This document shows positions 31,896 through 40,888 of a stretch of 64,000 nucleotides of DNA, in pieces. The translations under genes and the position numbers were made by a program. Under the pieces are notes generated by a model. It had not been told where the DNA came from, made no database searches, and saw nothing but the letters and a program-made list of their open reading frames with translations. Source of the stretch: Bradyrhizobium sp. 199 (GTDB lineage Bacteria; Pseudomonadota; Alphaproteobacteria; Rhizobiales; Xanthobacteraceae); NCBI RefSeq assembly GCF_023073355.1, contig NZ_JADPJI010000005.1, positions 1,612,001 to 1,676,000 on the forward strand, in the 5' to 3' direction. Every line of letters begins with the position of its first letter. The first letter of the stretch is position 1.

Positions 31896-32936
31896 ATGTA
31901 CCTGATTGAAGCGTTGCCCACCGTCATCGGAACTGCCGCCATCGCCCCGGCGCTGCTGATGCTTTGGCTTGTCATCGCCGCAGAAGAGCGCCCTGGCCCG
32001 CCTGCCCAGGTCTGGACCGCGTTCCTGCTCGGCGCCGCCAGCATCTCGCTGCTGGGCCTTGCCCGGGCCCCCTTCGCCAAGATGGTCGCAGCCCCCGACG
32101 ACCCCTGGGCGGCGCTCGCTATGCATTCGATCTTCGGCGTCGCGTTGCCCGAGGAAGCCGTCAAGGTGATCGCCATCGTGGTGGTTTCCTCGACCAAGCG
32201 GCGGACTTTTGCCAACCCGATGGACACCGTGGTCTATGGCGCCGCGGTCGGCCTCGGCTTCGCCGCCTACGAGAACCTGGCCTATCTGGTTCAGCACGCC
32301 GAGATGTGGCGCTCGCTGGCCGCGTTGCGCAGCGTGCTGACCGTGCCATTCCACGGCGCGCTCGGCATCATCGCGGGCGCTTACCTGACCATCGCGCGCG
32401 CCGGCACCGCGCTGGGCGCCAACCGCCACCATCGCGACTGGGCCCGCCTGTCCAGCCGCCTCCTGATCTTCGCAGGCCCGCTCGCGCTGCATTCGGCCTT
32501 CGATTTCCCCCTGCTCACCCTGCAGCGCATGCCGGACCTCGACTCGGGGTTACGGATGTGGCTGGGCGGCGCGAGCCTGTTGATCGGCTTCAGCTCGATC
32601 GGCTTCGCCATCCGCCTGGTCCGGCGTGTCGCCCGCCACCACGCACCCCGGACCGATGTGGCGCGGGAACGGCTCAGCCAGCTTCGCCGGATGTGGGCGT
32701 TGCTGCTTGCCGGCGGCGGCGTCGGCTTTCTCGGGCTCGCCTTCGTATTGACCTCGATCCATCACTGGCTGATCAACCCCGAACGCAATCTGACGCTGGC
32801 CCTGATCCCGATCGGTTTCGTCTCGATCCTGCTCGGCCTTGCGCTTCTGATTGTCACAACGGCGATCTACATTCTCGGCCGCAACCGCATCCGCACCAGC
32901 GCGGAAGGTTTTTTCTCGGCGCCCGGTAGCGGTTGA
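31896..32936 (+). CDS. PrsW-family intramembrane metalloprotease-like protein
   Basis: 346 residues, about eight helices. The PrsW motifs are present: PEEAVK (Glu86-Glu87) and AAYENLAY (FAxxEN), plus conserved His in VPFHGALG and HSAFDF. PrsW proteases cut within the membrane; in Bacillus the target is anti-sigma factor RsiW. The target here is unknown. The C-terminal 90 residues hold three further helices (LLLAGGGVGFLGLAFVL, IPIGFVSILLGLALLIV). Confidence 0.85.
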   Translation: MYLIEALPTVIGTAAIAPALLMLWLVIAAEERPGPPAQVWTAFLLGAASISLLGLARAPFAKMVAAPDDPWAALAMHSIFGVALPEEAVKVIAIVVVSSTKRRTFANPMDTVVYGAAVGLGFAAYENLAYLVQHAEMWRSLAALRSVLTVPFHGALGIIAGAYLTIARAGTALGANRHHRDWARLSSRLLIFAGPLALHSAFDFPLLTLQRMPDLDSGLRMWLGGASLLIGFSSIGFAIRLVRRVARHHAPRTDVARERLSQLRRMWALLLAGGGVGFLGLAFVLTSIHHWLINPERNLTLALIPIGFVSILLGLALLIVTTAIYILGRNRIRTSAEGFFSAPGSG

Positions 32937-33005
32937 TCCACCGCATGGCAAGCGGGCCGCGCCCATACTAGATTGAGCGCTGACGTTTCCATCTGGAGCC
33001 TGCCG

Positions 33006-33584
33006 ATGACATCGCCCGAGGATCTTTCACGCCTGCAATCCGTCATGAGCCGAACGGTCAAGGCGCATTGGAAGGCCTTCCTGTTCGAGGGCATCCTGCT
33101 CGCCGTTCTCGGCATCGCGGCGCTGATCCTGCCGCCGCTCGCGAGCCTTGCGATCGCGATCTTCCTCGGCTGGATGTTCCTGATCAGCGGCGTCGGTGGG
33201 CTGATCGCCACCTATTGGGCACGCAGTACGCCCGGCTTCTGGTGGTCGCTGATCTCGGCTGCGCTCGCCGTGCTCGCCGGCTTGCTGCTGTTGGCCCGGC
33301 CGGTGCAGGCCGTGCTGACGCTGACCATCGTGCTCGGCGCCTACTTCCTCGCCGAGGGCGTCGCCACCATCATGTACGCGCTGGAGCACCGCCGCGAGCT
33401 CAGCAGCCGCTGGTCGTGGCTGCTGATCTCGGGCCTCGTCGACATCGCGATCTCGTTCATGGTGATCACGGGGCTGCCGAGCTCGGCAGAATGGGCCATC
33501 GGCGTTCTCGTCGGTATCAACCTGCTGTTCGGCGGCGCCAGCCTGATCGGAATGGCGTTGGCGGCGCGCAACAGCAACACCTGA
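33006..33584 (+). CDS. HdeD-family membrane protein
   Basis: 192 residues, six hydrophobic helices in three pairs, with the HdeD/DUF308 repeats: FEGILLAVLGIAALILPPLA, FLISGVGGLIATYWA, LTLTIVLGAYFLAEGVATIM. HdeD is a membrane protein linked to acid resistance in E. coli. GGAG before ATG 33006. Confidence 0.85.
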   Translation: MTSPEDLSRLQSVMSRTVKAHWKAFLFEGILLAVLGIAALILPPLASLAIAIFLGWMFLISGVGGLIATYWARSTPGFWWSLISAALAVLAGLLLLARPVQAVLTLTIVLGAYFLAEGVATIMYALEHRRELSSRWSWLLISGLVDIAISFMVITGLPSSAEWAIGVLVGINLLFGGASLIGMALAARNSNT

Positions 33585-33616
33585 GGCGCTTCGTCGCCGA
33601 CCGCGCCGATTGGGGG

Positions 33617-33645
33617 GTGACAATCCGCCGATCGCGCGCTATATG
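33617..33645 (+). promoter_or_regulatory. Sigma-70 type promoter of the aroG leader
   Basis: GTGACA (33617-33622), 17 nt, TATATG (33640-33645). Transcription would start at about 33652-33653, i.e. at the ATG of the leader peptide, giving a leaderless leader-peptide mRNA. Confidence 0.6.
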
Positions 33646-33652
33646 GCTTGCC

Positions 33653-33733
33653 ATGATCACCGTCGCCACCAGCTATTTTTGGAACTTTAGCTACGACAGC
33701 TCGCTGGCGGCAGGAGGATCGCGCTCAATCTGA
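33653..33733 (+). CDS. aroG leader peptide (26 aa, aromatic codons)
   Basis: Starts MITVATSYFWNFSY. Seven consecutive codons (33674-33694) encode Tyr-Phe-Trp-Asn-Phe-Ser-Tyr, five of them aromatic, as expected for a peptide that measures charged Tyr/Phe/Trp tRNA. There is no Shine-Dalgarno, but the promoter reading makes the message leaderless. It overlaps RNA segments 1 and 2 of the attenuator. Confidence 0.8.
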   Translation: MITVATSYFWNFSYDSSLAAGGSRSI

Positions 33734-33756
33734 AACATTGCAGCAAACGTCCGAAC

Positions 33757-33782
33757 AAGCCGCCAGACCTGGCGGCTTTTTT
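33757..33782 (+). terminator. aroG transcription attenuator (terminator hairpin)
   Basis: AAGCCGCCA (33757-33765) pairs with TGGCGGCTT (33770-33778), 4-nt loop, then T run to 33782. Its left arm can instead pair with GCTGGCGGC (33703-33711), which in turn can pair with GCCACCAGC (33665-33673; one mismatch). These are the 1:2, 2:3 and 3:4 pairings of a classic attenuator. Confidence 0.85.
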
Positions 33783-33819
33783 ATTGGCCGGCAGGTTCTC
33801 AAAATGACAGGAGCCCGCC

Positions 33820-34905
33820 GTGCTGAGCACGACCGACGATCTTCGCATCCGTGAACTGAAAGAACTGAGCACCCCGGAAGAGGTGATGCGGGAGATCCCG
33901 CGCACGCTCACCGCTACCCGTGTGGTGATGGCCGCACGCAACGCCGTCCATGCCATCCTCACCGGCCAGGACGACCGCCTTCTGGTCGTCGTCGGCCCGT
34001 GCTCGGTGCATGACCCCAAGGCCGCGCTCGAATATGCCGAGCGCCTCGCAAGCTTGCGCGAGGACCTCGCCGACCAGCTCGAGATCGTGATGCGGGTCTA
34101 TTTCGAGAAGCCGCGCACCACGGTCGGCTGGAAGGGCCTGATCAACGATCCCAATCTCGACGGCAGCTTCGACATCAACAAGGGTCTGCGGCTGGCGCGC
34201 AACGTGCTGTCGGCGGTGAACAACCTCGGCCTGCCCGCCGGCACGGAATTCCTCGACATGACGACGCCGCAATACATCGCCGACCTCGTGTCCTGGGCCG
34301 CGATCGGCGCGCGCACGACCGAGAGTCAGATCCACCGCGAGCTGGCTTCCGGGCTGTCGTGTCCGGTCGGTTTCAAGAACGGCACCGATGGCAATGTTCG
34401 TATCGCGGCTGATGCCGTGAAATCAGCCGCGCATCCGCATCATTTCATGGCCGTTACAAAGCTCGGCCGCTCCGCGATCGCATCGACCGCAGGCAACGAG
34501 GATTGCCACATCATCCTGCGTGGCGGCAGCAAGCCGAATTACGATGCGGCAAGCGTTGCAGCGGCCTGCAACGAGCTGGCAAAATCCGGCGTCGCGCCGC
34601 TGGTGATGGTGGATGCGAGCCACGCCAATTCGAGCAAGAAGCCGGAGAACCAGCTGCTGGTGATGGCCAACATCGCCGGTCAGATCTCCGGGGGCGAAAA
34701 CCGCATCATGGGCCTGATGATCGAGAGCAATCTCGTCGCCGGCCGCCAGGACGTGGTGCCCGGCAAGCCGCTCGTCTACGGCCAGAGCATCACGGACGGA
34801 TGCATCGACTGGCCGACAACGGCAACCGTGCTCAAGCAGCTCGCTGACGCGGTCGAGATCCGGCGCAACTCCAAGCGCGCAGGACGGCACGAGCGCTCCG
34901 CCTGA
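33820..34905 (+). CDS. aroG: 3-deoxy-7-phosphoheptulonate synthase (DAHP synthase, type I)
   Basis: 361 residues. Family landmarks: LLVVVGPCSVHDPKAALEYA, MRVYFEKPRTTVGWKGLIND, PVGFKNGTDGNVRIAADAVK, GENRIMGLMIESNLVAGRQ and GQSITDGCIDW. The enzyme condenses phosphoenolpyruvate and erythrose-4-phosphate, the first step of the shikimate pathway. It is the AroFGH class I-alpha type, which is normally also feedback-inhibited. GTG start with GGAG 6 nt upstream. The upstream attenuator indicates control by aromatic amino acid supply. Confidence 0.95.
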   Translation: MLSTTDDLRIRELKELSTPEEVMREIPRTLTATRVVMAARNAVHAILTGQDDRLLVVVGPCSVHDPKAALEYAERLASLREDLADQLEIVMRVYFEKPRTTVGWKGLINDPNLDGSFDINKGLRLARNVLSAVNNLGLPAGTEFLDMTTPQYIADLVSWAAIGARTTESQIHRELASGLSCPVGFKNGTDGNVRIAADAVKSAAHPHHFMAVTKLGRSAIASTAGNEDCHIILRGGSKPNYDAASVAAACNELAKSGVAPLVMVDASHANSSKKPENQLLVMANIAGQISGGENRIMGLMIESNLVAGRQDVVPGKPLVYGQSITDGCIDWPTTATVLKQLADAVEIRRNSKRAGRHERSA

Positions 34906-34915
34906 CCGAACGATT

Positions 34916-34948
34916 GCGGGCGGGGTGAGGCTGTCGCACCCTGCCCGC
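34916..34948. terminator. Hairpin between convergent genes, no U-tract
   Basis: GCGGGCGGGGTG pairs with CACCCTGCCCGC (one mismatch). It lies between the ends of aroG and the minus-strand secreted protein. Termination is plausible but there is no T run. Confidence 0.4.
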
Positions 34949-34959
34949 TGCTGCGGCGG

Positions 34960-35214
34960 CTAGCAACCGCGGCAAATGCTCTTGATCTTTTTGTCGAGCG
35001 CCTGATTTTCCTTGCTCAGGGGATCGTTCGGGTCGCTCAGGTTCTTCTCGCTGGGCAGGTCGGCGGCGCGCACCTGGCGATGCCCGACCGGAGCCTGCGG
35101 CAGCGATCCGGAGGTCGCGCCGCCTGAACCCGATCCCTTGGGGCTGCCGGTCTGCGCAACCGCCGCGCCTCCGAGCAAGACCACGAGCGATACTGCCGCC
35201 ATGAACTTCTTCAT
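34960..35214 (-). CDS. Small secreted protein, 84 aa
   Basis: Signal peptide MKKFMAAVSLVVLLGGAAVA, then a Gly/Ser-rich linker and a charged C-terminal helix (DPLSKENQALDKKIKSICRG C). Two Cys at the end (CRGC) could bind metal or haem-like cofactor or form a disulfide. GGAGGGAG before the ATG. Function unknown. Confidence 0.75.
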   Translation of the reverse strand: MKKFMAAVSLVVLLGGAAVAQTGSPKGSGSGGATSGSLPQAPVGHRQVRAADLPSEKNLSDPNDPLSKENQALDKKIKSICRGC

Positions 35215-35258
35215 GTCTCTCCCTCCATTCCTCGAGCCGGCCTCTCCATCACGACCGC

Positions 35259-36353
35259 TCAGGTCTCGGGCGGATAGAGATGAACGTCACCGCAATAGTC
35301 CACGATACGATAGCGCGTTTCGGCTCCGGCATCACCCGAATCGGATGCGGTATTTTGCGGCGCAAGGACGTAGCTCGGCCCCGCCGGCGACTTGCCGGCG
35401 CCGCCGGGAATGTCGATGACATAGTCCGGCTGACACAGTCCTGACACCCGCCCGCGCAACTGCCGCATCAGGTCCTGCCCCTCCGCCAGCGTCGTCCGCA
35501 GATGCGCAGTGCCCGGCGCCAGATCGCCGTGATGCAGGTAGTACGGCTTGATGCGGCATTCGACGAAAGCTCGCATCAAGTCCGACAGAGCGGCGATAGT
35601 GTCATTGACCCCGCGCAAAAGCACGGACTGACTCACCAGCGGTATTCCGGAATCGACGAGCCGCGCGCAGGCATCGCGCGCCGGCCCTGTCAACTCGCGG
35701 GCATGGTTGGCATGCACCGCCACCCAAGTGGTCGCCCCCTCGACCTTGAGCGCCGCAGCCATCTCGTCGCTGATGCGCGCGGGATCGGCCACGGGCACGC
35801 GGGTGTGAAGGCGGATGATCTTGACGTGATCGATTGCCGCCAGATCGGTCATGATCTCGCTCATCCGTCGCGGCGACAGCATCAGCGGATCGCCGCCGGT
35901 CAGGATCACCTCCCAGATTTCGCGATGCGAACGGATGTAGTCGATCGCCGCGCGATAGGCGCTATCCGACAGCGCGTTGTCCTTGCCGGGCCCCACCATC
36001 TCGCGGCGGAAGCAGAAGCGGCAATAGACCGCACAGACGTGAACAAGCTTGAACAGGACGCGATCGGGATAGCGGTGCACGATCCCGGGAACCGGCGAAT
36101 GCGGATGATCGCCGATGGGATCGACATTCTCACCCGGCTGCATCTCCAACTCGGTTGCACTCGGAACGAATTGCCGCGCGATCGGATCGTCCGGGTCGGA
36201 CGTATCGATCAGCTCCACCAGCGCCGGCGTGATGGCCACCGCATAGCGCGAGGCAACACGTTCGAGCGCGGGGAGCGCTGCTGCGGGAGCCAGACCTTCG
36301 GCCACGAGCTCGGCCGGTTCGCGCAGCGTGCGTGCAAGGTTCGTCTTCGTCAT
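35259..36353 (-). CDS. EF-P (R)-beta-lysylation pathway lysine 2,3-aminomutase EpmB-like
   Basis: 364 residues, radical SAM. The cluster motif CAVYCRFCF puts Cys107, Cys111 and Cys114 around the 4Fe-4S site. ILTGGDPLMLS and YYLHHGDLAPGTAHLRT are KamA/EpmB landmarks, and PGGAGKSP near the C-terminus carries the likely PLP lysine. It would make beta-lysine for EF-P. Its ATG overlaps the epmA stop codon as ATGA, so it is co-translated with epmA. General lysine 2,3-aminomutase is the alternative; the neighbours favour EpmB. Confidence 0.88.
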   Translation of the reverse strand: MTKTNLARTLREPAELVAEGLAPAAALPALERVASRYAVAITPALVELIDTSDPDDPIARQFVPSATELEMQPGENVDPIGDHPHSPVPGIVHRYPDRVLFKLVHVCAVYCRFCFRREMVGPGKDNALSDSAYRAAIDYIRSHREIWEVILTGGDPLMLSPRRMSEIMTDLAAIDHVKIIRLHTRVPVADPARISDEMAAALKVEGATTWVAVHANHARELTGPARDACARLVDSGIPLVSQSVLLRGVNDTIAALSDLMRAFVECRIKPYYLHHGDLAPGTAHLRTTLAEGQDLMRQLRGRVSGLCQPDYVIDIPGGAGKSPAGPSYVLAPQNTASDSGDAGAETRYRIVDYCGDVHLYPPET

Positions 36354-37414
36354 CTGTCACTTGATGCTTCGTTTGCGGGCGGCGTCCACACCACCTGATC
36401 AATTCGCGATGCGCCGCTCGCCAGCATCACCAGCCGGTCGAGGCCGAGTGCAACGCCGCTCGCCTCCGGCATTGCGGCAACCGCGGCCAGAAAGTCCTCG
36501 TCGAGCGGATAGGCTTCGCCGTAGCGGCGCTGCTTCTCCGTCATCGATTCCGTGAAGCGCTTGCGCTGCTCCTCGGCATCGGTCAGTTCCCCGAAGCCGT
36601 TGGCGAGCTCGACGCCGCACGCATAGACCTCGAAACGCTCGGCAACCCTGGGATCGTCAGCCTTCACCCGTGCCAGCGCCGCCTCAGGAGATGGGTATTC
36701 GAACAAAATGGTCAAACGTCCCTGCCCCAGATGCGGCTCGACGTGCTCGACCAGAACCTTGCTGAAGATGTCCGACCAGGTGTCGTCCTCGGCCACACGG
36801 ATCTTGCTGGCCGCCGCCTCGGCAAGCGCGGCACGGTTACCCTCGTTGCCCGAGATTGTCGACAGAAGATCGATCCCGGCGAACCGCTCGAAGGCGCCCG
36901 CGACGGTCAGGAGCTCGGGTTCTGCGAAGGGATCGGCGGTCCGGCCGCGGAAGGAGAAGGTCTCGATGCCAGTCGCCTGCGCCGCACGGGCGATCACGAC
37001 AACGCAATCGGCCATGATGGCGTCATAGGGCACGCCGGCCCGATACCATTCCAGCATGGTGAATTCGGGCAGATGAAGGTCGCCGCGCTCACGGTCCCGG
37101 AACACCCGGGCCAGCTCGAAAATCCGCGTCTCGCCCGCCGCCAGCAGCTTCTTGCAGGAGAATTCCGGCGAGGTCCGTAAGTAACGGCTGGCTCGGCTGC
37201 CGTCCGGCCGCATGATCTCGGTCTTGGGGGCGTGCAAATGGGTCTCATTGCCCGGGGAAACCTGGAGGACGGAGGTTTCGACCTCGACGAAGCCCTGCTC
37301 GGCGAAAAAGCCCCGTAGAGCCCCGGTAATGGCCCCCCTGGCCTGGAGGAACGGCCGACGGTCGAGGTGCCGCCCGGGCGACCAGAACGGCGAGATCGGC
37401 TTGTCCCCAATCAT
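36350..37414 (-). CDS. epmA: EF-P lysyltransferase (EpmA/GenX/PoxA), lysyl-tRNA synthetase-like
   Basis: 354 residues, a class II aminoacyl-tRNA synthetase core without the tRNA anticodon domain: VETSVLQVSPGNETHLHAPK (motif 1 region), FELARVFRDRERGDLHLPEF TMLEWY (motif 2), and SGVALGLDRLVMLASGASRI (motif 3). It charges a lysine onto EF-P. It precedes epmB with an ATGA overlap and diverges from efp across 162 nt. Confidence 0.92.
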   Translation of the reverse strand: MIGDKPISPFWSPGRHLDRRPFLQARGAITGALRGFFAEQGFVEVETSVLQVSPGNETHLHAPKTEIMRPDGSRASRYLRTSPEFSCKKLLAAGETRIFELARVFRDRERGDLHLPEFTMLEWYRAGVPYDAIMADCVVVIARAAQATGIETFSFRGRTADPFAEPELLTVAGAFERFAGIDLLSTISGNEGNRAALAEAAASKIRVAEDDTWSDIFSKVLVEHVEPHLGQGRLTILFEYPSPEAALARVKADDPRVAERFEVYACGVELANGFGELTDAEEQRKRFTESMTEKQRRYGEAYPLDEDFLAAVAAMPEASGVALGLDRLVMLASGASRIDQVVWTPPANEASSDR

Positions 37415-37576
37415 CAGCCGGCCGCCCCCGCCCCCAGCAAAAGGCTGGCATCCAACGGCAAAATCAGTATGTTGCGGCCCGAAACGGGCGCCGAGGTCCG
37501 ATTTGAGGCCCCAACTCCCCCATCAATTTGACCACGTCCTGGCCCAAGCCGGGCCAAGCAAGCAGGAAATATAGCT

Positions 37577-38143
37577 TTGAGAGTCATCGCCAGTTCTATT
37601 CGCAAGGGCAACGTGATCGAGCAAGACGGCAAGCTTTACGTCGTCGTGAGCGCCGAGAACATCCATCCCGGCAAGGGCACCCCGGTCAGCCAGATCGAGA
37701 TGCGCCGAATCTCGGACGGGGTAAAGATCTCCGAGCGCTACAAGACCACCGACCAGGTTGAAAAGGCCACGATCGAAGAGCGCAACTACACTTTCCTGTA
37801 TGAAGATGGCGACGGGTACCACTTCATGAACCCGGAGACCTACGACCAAGTCCAGGTTTCGAAGGACGTCGTCGGCGACGCAGCGTCGTATCTTCAGGAG
37901 AGCATGACGGTCAAGCTGTCCCTGCACGGCACCAACCCGGTGTCGATCGCGCTGCCGCAGCGCGTGACGCTGGAAGTGGTCGAGACCGAGCCGGTCACGA
38001 AGGGCCAGACCGCATCCTCCTCCTACAAGCCAGCGGTGCTCTCCAACGGCGTGCGCACCACCGTGCCCCCGCATATCGCGGTCGGCACCCGCATCGTGGT
38101 GATGACCGAAGACGGTTCCTACTCCGAGCGCGCCAAGGACTAG
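37577..38143 (+). CDS. efp: Translation elongation factor P, TTG start
   Basis: 188 residues: [20 protein letters not shown], then the modified loop [20 protein letters not shown] with Lys33 as the lysylation site, and the KOW/OB domains ending [18 protein letters not shown] frees ribosomes stalled at polyproline. The start is TTG at 37577 with AGGAAA upstream; no ATG gives the proper N-terminus. The divergent epmA-epmB genes supply the modification. Confidence 0.95.
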   Translation: MRVIASSIRKGNVIEQDGKLYVVVSAENIHPGKGTPVSQIEMRRISDGVKISERYKTTDQVEKATIEERNYTFLYEDGDGYHFMNPETYDQVQVSKDVVGDAASYLQESMTVKLSLHGTNPVSIALPQRVTLEVVETEPVTKGQTASSSYKPAVLSNGVRTTVPPHIAVGTRIVVMTEDGSYSERAKD

Positions 38144-38188
38144 CAGAGAGCGGGGCAATCGGAACAGGTGCCGCCGGGGGGCGAGACA

Positions 38189-39769
38189 GTGGTTGGGAAG
38201 GGTTTCCGCTTCGTCTCGCTGCTTCTGGCGTCGCTTTCGCTCCTCAATGCCGCTCCGCTCGCTGCGGATGAATTCCGCAGCCCCTCACTCACGGCCCTGC
38301 GCGTCGATTGGCGCGCAGCGCTGGACCAGTTCCGCATTGAGATCAACAGCCGCCCGCGGGTCGCGGACGATTTCATCTTCGCACCTCGCCGTTCGGTGCC
38401 GCGCTACGATCCGCGCGCCATGCCCGCGCTGGTGCAGCTGAACGCGGTCTCCTCGCGATTCTTCACCGGCATCACCCGCAGTCCCGTGCCCGTGCTGCTG
38501 CCGTTCGATGCCGCCGCGTACATCGAGGCGCAGCGCAGCGGCGCGTCGGCGTCGCTCGCGCTGTCGCGCTACCAGGCGGACTTCAATCCGGTCGATATGT
38601 TCGATGCCGGTCCCGCCGGCTACAGCGCGACCTTCTCGTTCGAGCCCGGCGCCGGTGACGGCATGCCGAGCCGGGTGTTCACAAGGCCGGTCGAAGTGCA
38701 GATCACAGGCTCGGCGCTGGTCTACGACATCGCCGATCCCTCGGCGGGCAAGGGCGAGCCAGTCAAGCCGCTCGCGACGACCTATCCGGACCTCCGCAGA
38801 TTCATCCGGGAGGGCTATGTACGTTACGCTTTCACCCGTTTCGGCGCCGCTTATGTCGTGTCGATCCAATGCCTCGACAGCGTCGCCAAGCCGCGGCGGC
38901 TCGCCTGCAGGGAAGCCTATCCCGTCGCCGAGCGTTTCCTGAAGGCCCTGCGTGTCGCCGGCGGCCAGCGCATGCGGCCATTGACCGACATTGCCTCCAA
39001 CGTCCTCGATCGTCCTATCGCACGCTCGGCTGATTTCAGTTACCGGCCGAGCGGCGACATCATCCCGAACACCGGCTACCGCAAGCAGGGCGGTCATCCC
39101 GACGTGATGGCCTATGCCCAGATCCGTTTCCCCCTCGAAAAGGCCCCGGCCTTCGTGCGCTCGCAGTCCTACGGCAAGCGCGACAAGAGCGAAGGTCCGA
39201 CCGCCTATCCCTGGCGCGACAATTTCTGCGAGTCGCGCAGTTTCGAGGTGTGGCAATGTGGCGGAGGCTACGGACATCAGGGCGAGGACATCCGCGCCGC
39301 CGACTGCCCCTCGTCCGGTGAAGGCCGCGAGCCCTGCGACCCCAAGCAGCGCGGCGTCGTCGCCGTGCGTGACGCCATCGTGATCCGCGGAGCCAAGGAC
39401 CAGGCCGCAACGCTTCAAGTCAACAGCCGCACCGAGCACATCCGCTTCCGCTACATGCATATGAACCCGCGGGCGCTGAACGCCGACGGCATGGTCAATG
39501 GCCGCTTCGTCACCGAAGGCGAGAAGATCGGCGTGATCTCGAACTATCTCGACCATCCCGCCGGAACATCGATGCACCTGCATTTCGACGTGCAAGTATT
39601 CACACGCGACGGCTGGATCTGGGTCAGCCCCTACGTCACCCTGGTCTCCGCCTATGAACGCCTGATCCGCGCCCGCGGACGCGAGATCGGCCCGGAGATC
39701 GCTGTCACGGCGCAGCCCGTGGCACACGCGCTGCCGGAAGACGTTCTCAAGCCGGATCTGCGCGAGTGA
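38189..39769 (+). CDS. Secreted M23-like (peptidase/endopeptidase-fold) protein
   Basis: About 526 residues from GTG 38189 (another GTG at 38168 adds seven). Signal peptide FRFVSLLLASLSLLNAAPLA. Residues 350-500 resemble an M23 LytM fold: GGGYGHQGEDIRAADC, RYMHMNPRALNADGMVNGRF, VTEGEKIGVISNYL, and TSMHLHFDVQVF with the HxH motif. Zn ligands His and Asp are in GHQGED. The N-terminal 300 residues are unrecognised. Periplasmic peptidoglycan hydrolase or regulator is likely. Extra Cys (CESRSFEVWQCGGG, CPSSGEGREPC) suggest disulfides. Confidence 0.78.
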   Translation: MVGKGFRFVSLLLASLSLLNAAPLAADEFRSPSLTALRVDWRAALDQFRIEINSRPRVADDFIFAPRRSVPRYDPRAMPALVQLNAVSSRFFTGITRSPVPVLLPFDAAAYIEAQRSGASASLALSRYQADFNPVDMFDAGPAGYSATFSFEPGAGDGMPSRVFTRPVEVQITGSALVYDIADPSAGKGEPVKPLATTYPDLRRFIREGYVRYAFTRFGAAYVVSIQCLDSVAKPRRLACREAYPVAERFLKALRVAGGQRMRPLTDIASNVLDRPIARSADFSYRPSGDIIPNTGYRKQGGHPDVMAYAQIRFPLEKAPAFVRSQSYGKRDKSEGPTAYPWRDNFCESRSFEVWQCGGGYGHQGEDIRAADCPSSGEGREPCDPKQRGVVAVRDAIVIRGAKDQAATLQVNSRTEHIRFRYMHMNPRALNADGMVNGRFVTEGEKIGVISNYLDHPAGTSMHLHFDVQVFTRDGWIWVSPYVTLVSAYERLIRARGREIGPEIAVTAQPVAHALPEDVLKPDLRE

Positions 39770-39870
39770 TCGAGCGGCGAGGACAATTGACGGCTTGCTC
39801 GTTCCAATGCCGGGCGGCGCGACGGCATGTCGTCGCGCCCATCGCCAGCTCGAACGAAGGATAGGGGTTG

Positions 39871-40857
39871 ATGAGTGTTGGACTGATCGGTCTTCTCGAC
39901 GATATCGCGGCAATTGCAAAGGTGGCGGCAGCCTCGCTCGACGACGTGGCGAGCCAGGCCGCCAAGGCAGGCACAAAGGCGGCCGGCGTGGTCATCGACG
40001 ATGCCGCCGTCACGCCGAATTACGTCATCGGCTTTGCCTCGAATCGCGAGCTGCCGATCGTCGGCAAGATTGCGGTGGGATCGCTCCGCAATAAATTGCT
40101 GATCCTGCTCCCCGTTGCCCTGCTGCTCGGATATTTCCTTCCCGCCGCGGTCACGCCGCTGCTCATGCTGGGCGGAGCCTTTCTCTGCTACGAGGGTGCC
40201 GAGAAGGTGCTCGAAGCTGTGATGCCGCATCATGCGCACCACCACGAGGCTCAGCTCCAGCCGATTGCGTTGAATGCCCGGTCGGTCGAGGACGAGAAGG
40301 TCGCAAGCGCCATCAAGACCGATTTCATCCTGTCGGCGGAGATCATGGCGATCACGCTGGCGGCTCTCCCGGCGGGCAGCATCTGGACGCAGGCACTGGT
40401 GCTGGCGCTGGTTGGCATCCTTATCACTGCCGGGGTTTACGGCGTGGTGGCTCTGATCGTGAAGGCGGACGATGTTGGCATGGCCCTCGCGCGCTATGAC
40501 AGCGCCTCGATCATTGGCGGCACGATCCGCTTGCTTGGACGCGCGCTCGTCCGCGGTATGCCCGTCTTCCTGGTGGTGCTGAGCACCATCGGAACCGCCG
40601 CCATGATCTGGGTCGGCGGCGGCATCATCTTGCATGGCATCGAAAAATACGGCCCACCCGTGCTCGGCCGCACGGTCCATGCCGCAACGGAGGCGGCCGC
40701 ACATGCGCTTCCACCCCTTTCCGGCATCATCGAATGGTCGGTCGATGCGGCCATCTCAGGCTTGCTTGGGCTGCTGATCGGCGCACTCGCGATTCCCGTC
40801 GTCCAATACGGTCTCTCGCCGGCATGGAAACGGTTGAAAAGATCGCGGCCGGCCTAA
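39871..40857 (+). CDS. DUF808 family membrane protein (YedI-like)
   Basis: 328 residues, about seven helices. Family blocks: LIGLLDDIAAIAKVAAASLD, IDDAAVTPNYVIGFASNREL, MLGGAFLCYEGAEKVLEAV, and EDEKVASAIKTDFILSAEIM. DUF808 proteins are inner-membrane proteins of unknown function. ATG 39871 (TTG-ATG pair) with GGATAGGGG upstream. Confidence 0.85.
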   Translation: MSVGLIGLLDDIAAIAKVAAASLDDVASQAAKAGTKAAGVVIDDAAVTPNYVIGFASNRELPIVGKIAVGSLRNKLLILLPVALLLGYFLPAAVTPLLMLGGAFLCYEGAEKVLEAVMPHHAHHHEAQLQPIALNARSVEDEKVASAIKTDFILSAEIMAITLAALPAGSIWTQALVLALVGILITAGVYGVVALIVKADDVGMALARYDSASIIGGTIRLLGRALVRGMPVFLVVLSTIGTAAMIWVGGGIILHGIEKYGPPVLGRTVHAATEAAAHALPPLSGIIEWSVDAAISGLLGLLIGALAIPVVQYGLSPAWKRLKRSRPA

Positions 40858-40888
40858 CACGACCCCGGTCGCGGATTGCGCGAACCTG

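Noticed and set aside
38285..39976. 563-codon minus-strand ORF opposite the M23-like gene
   Set aside because: Shadow frame without ribosome site or motifs.
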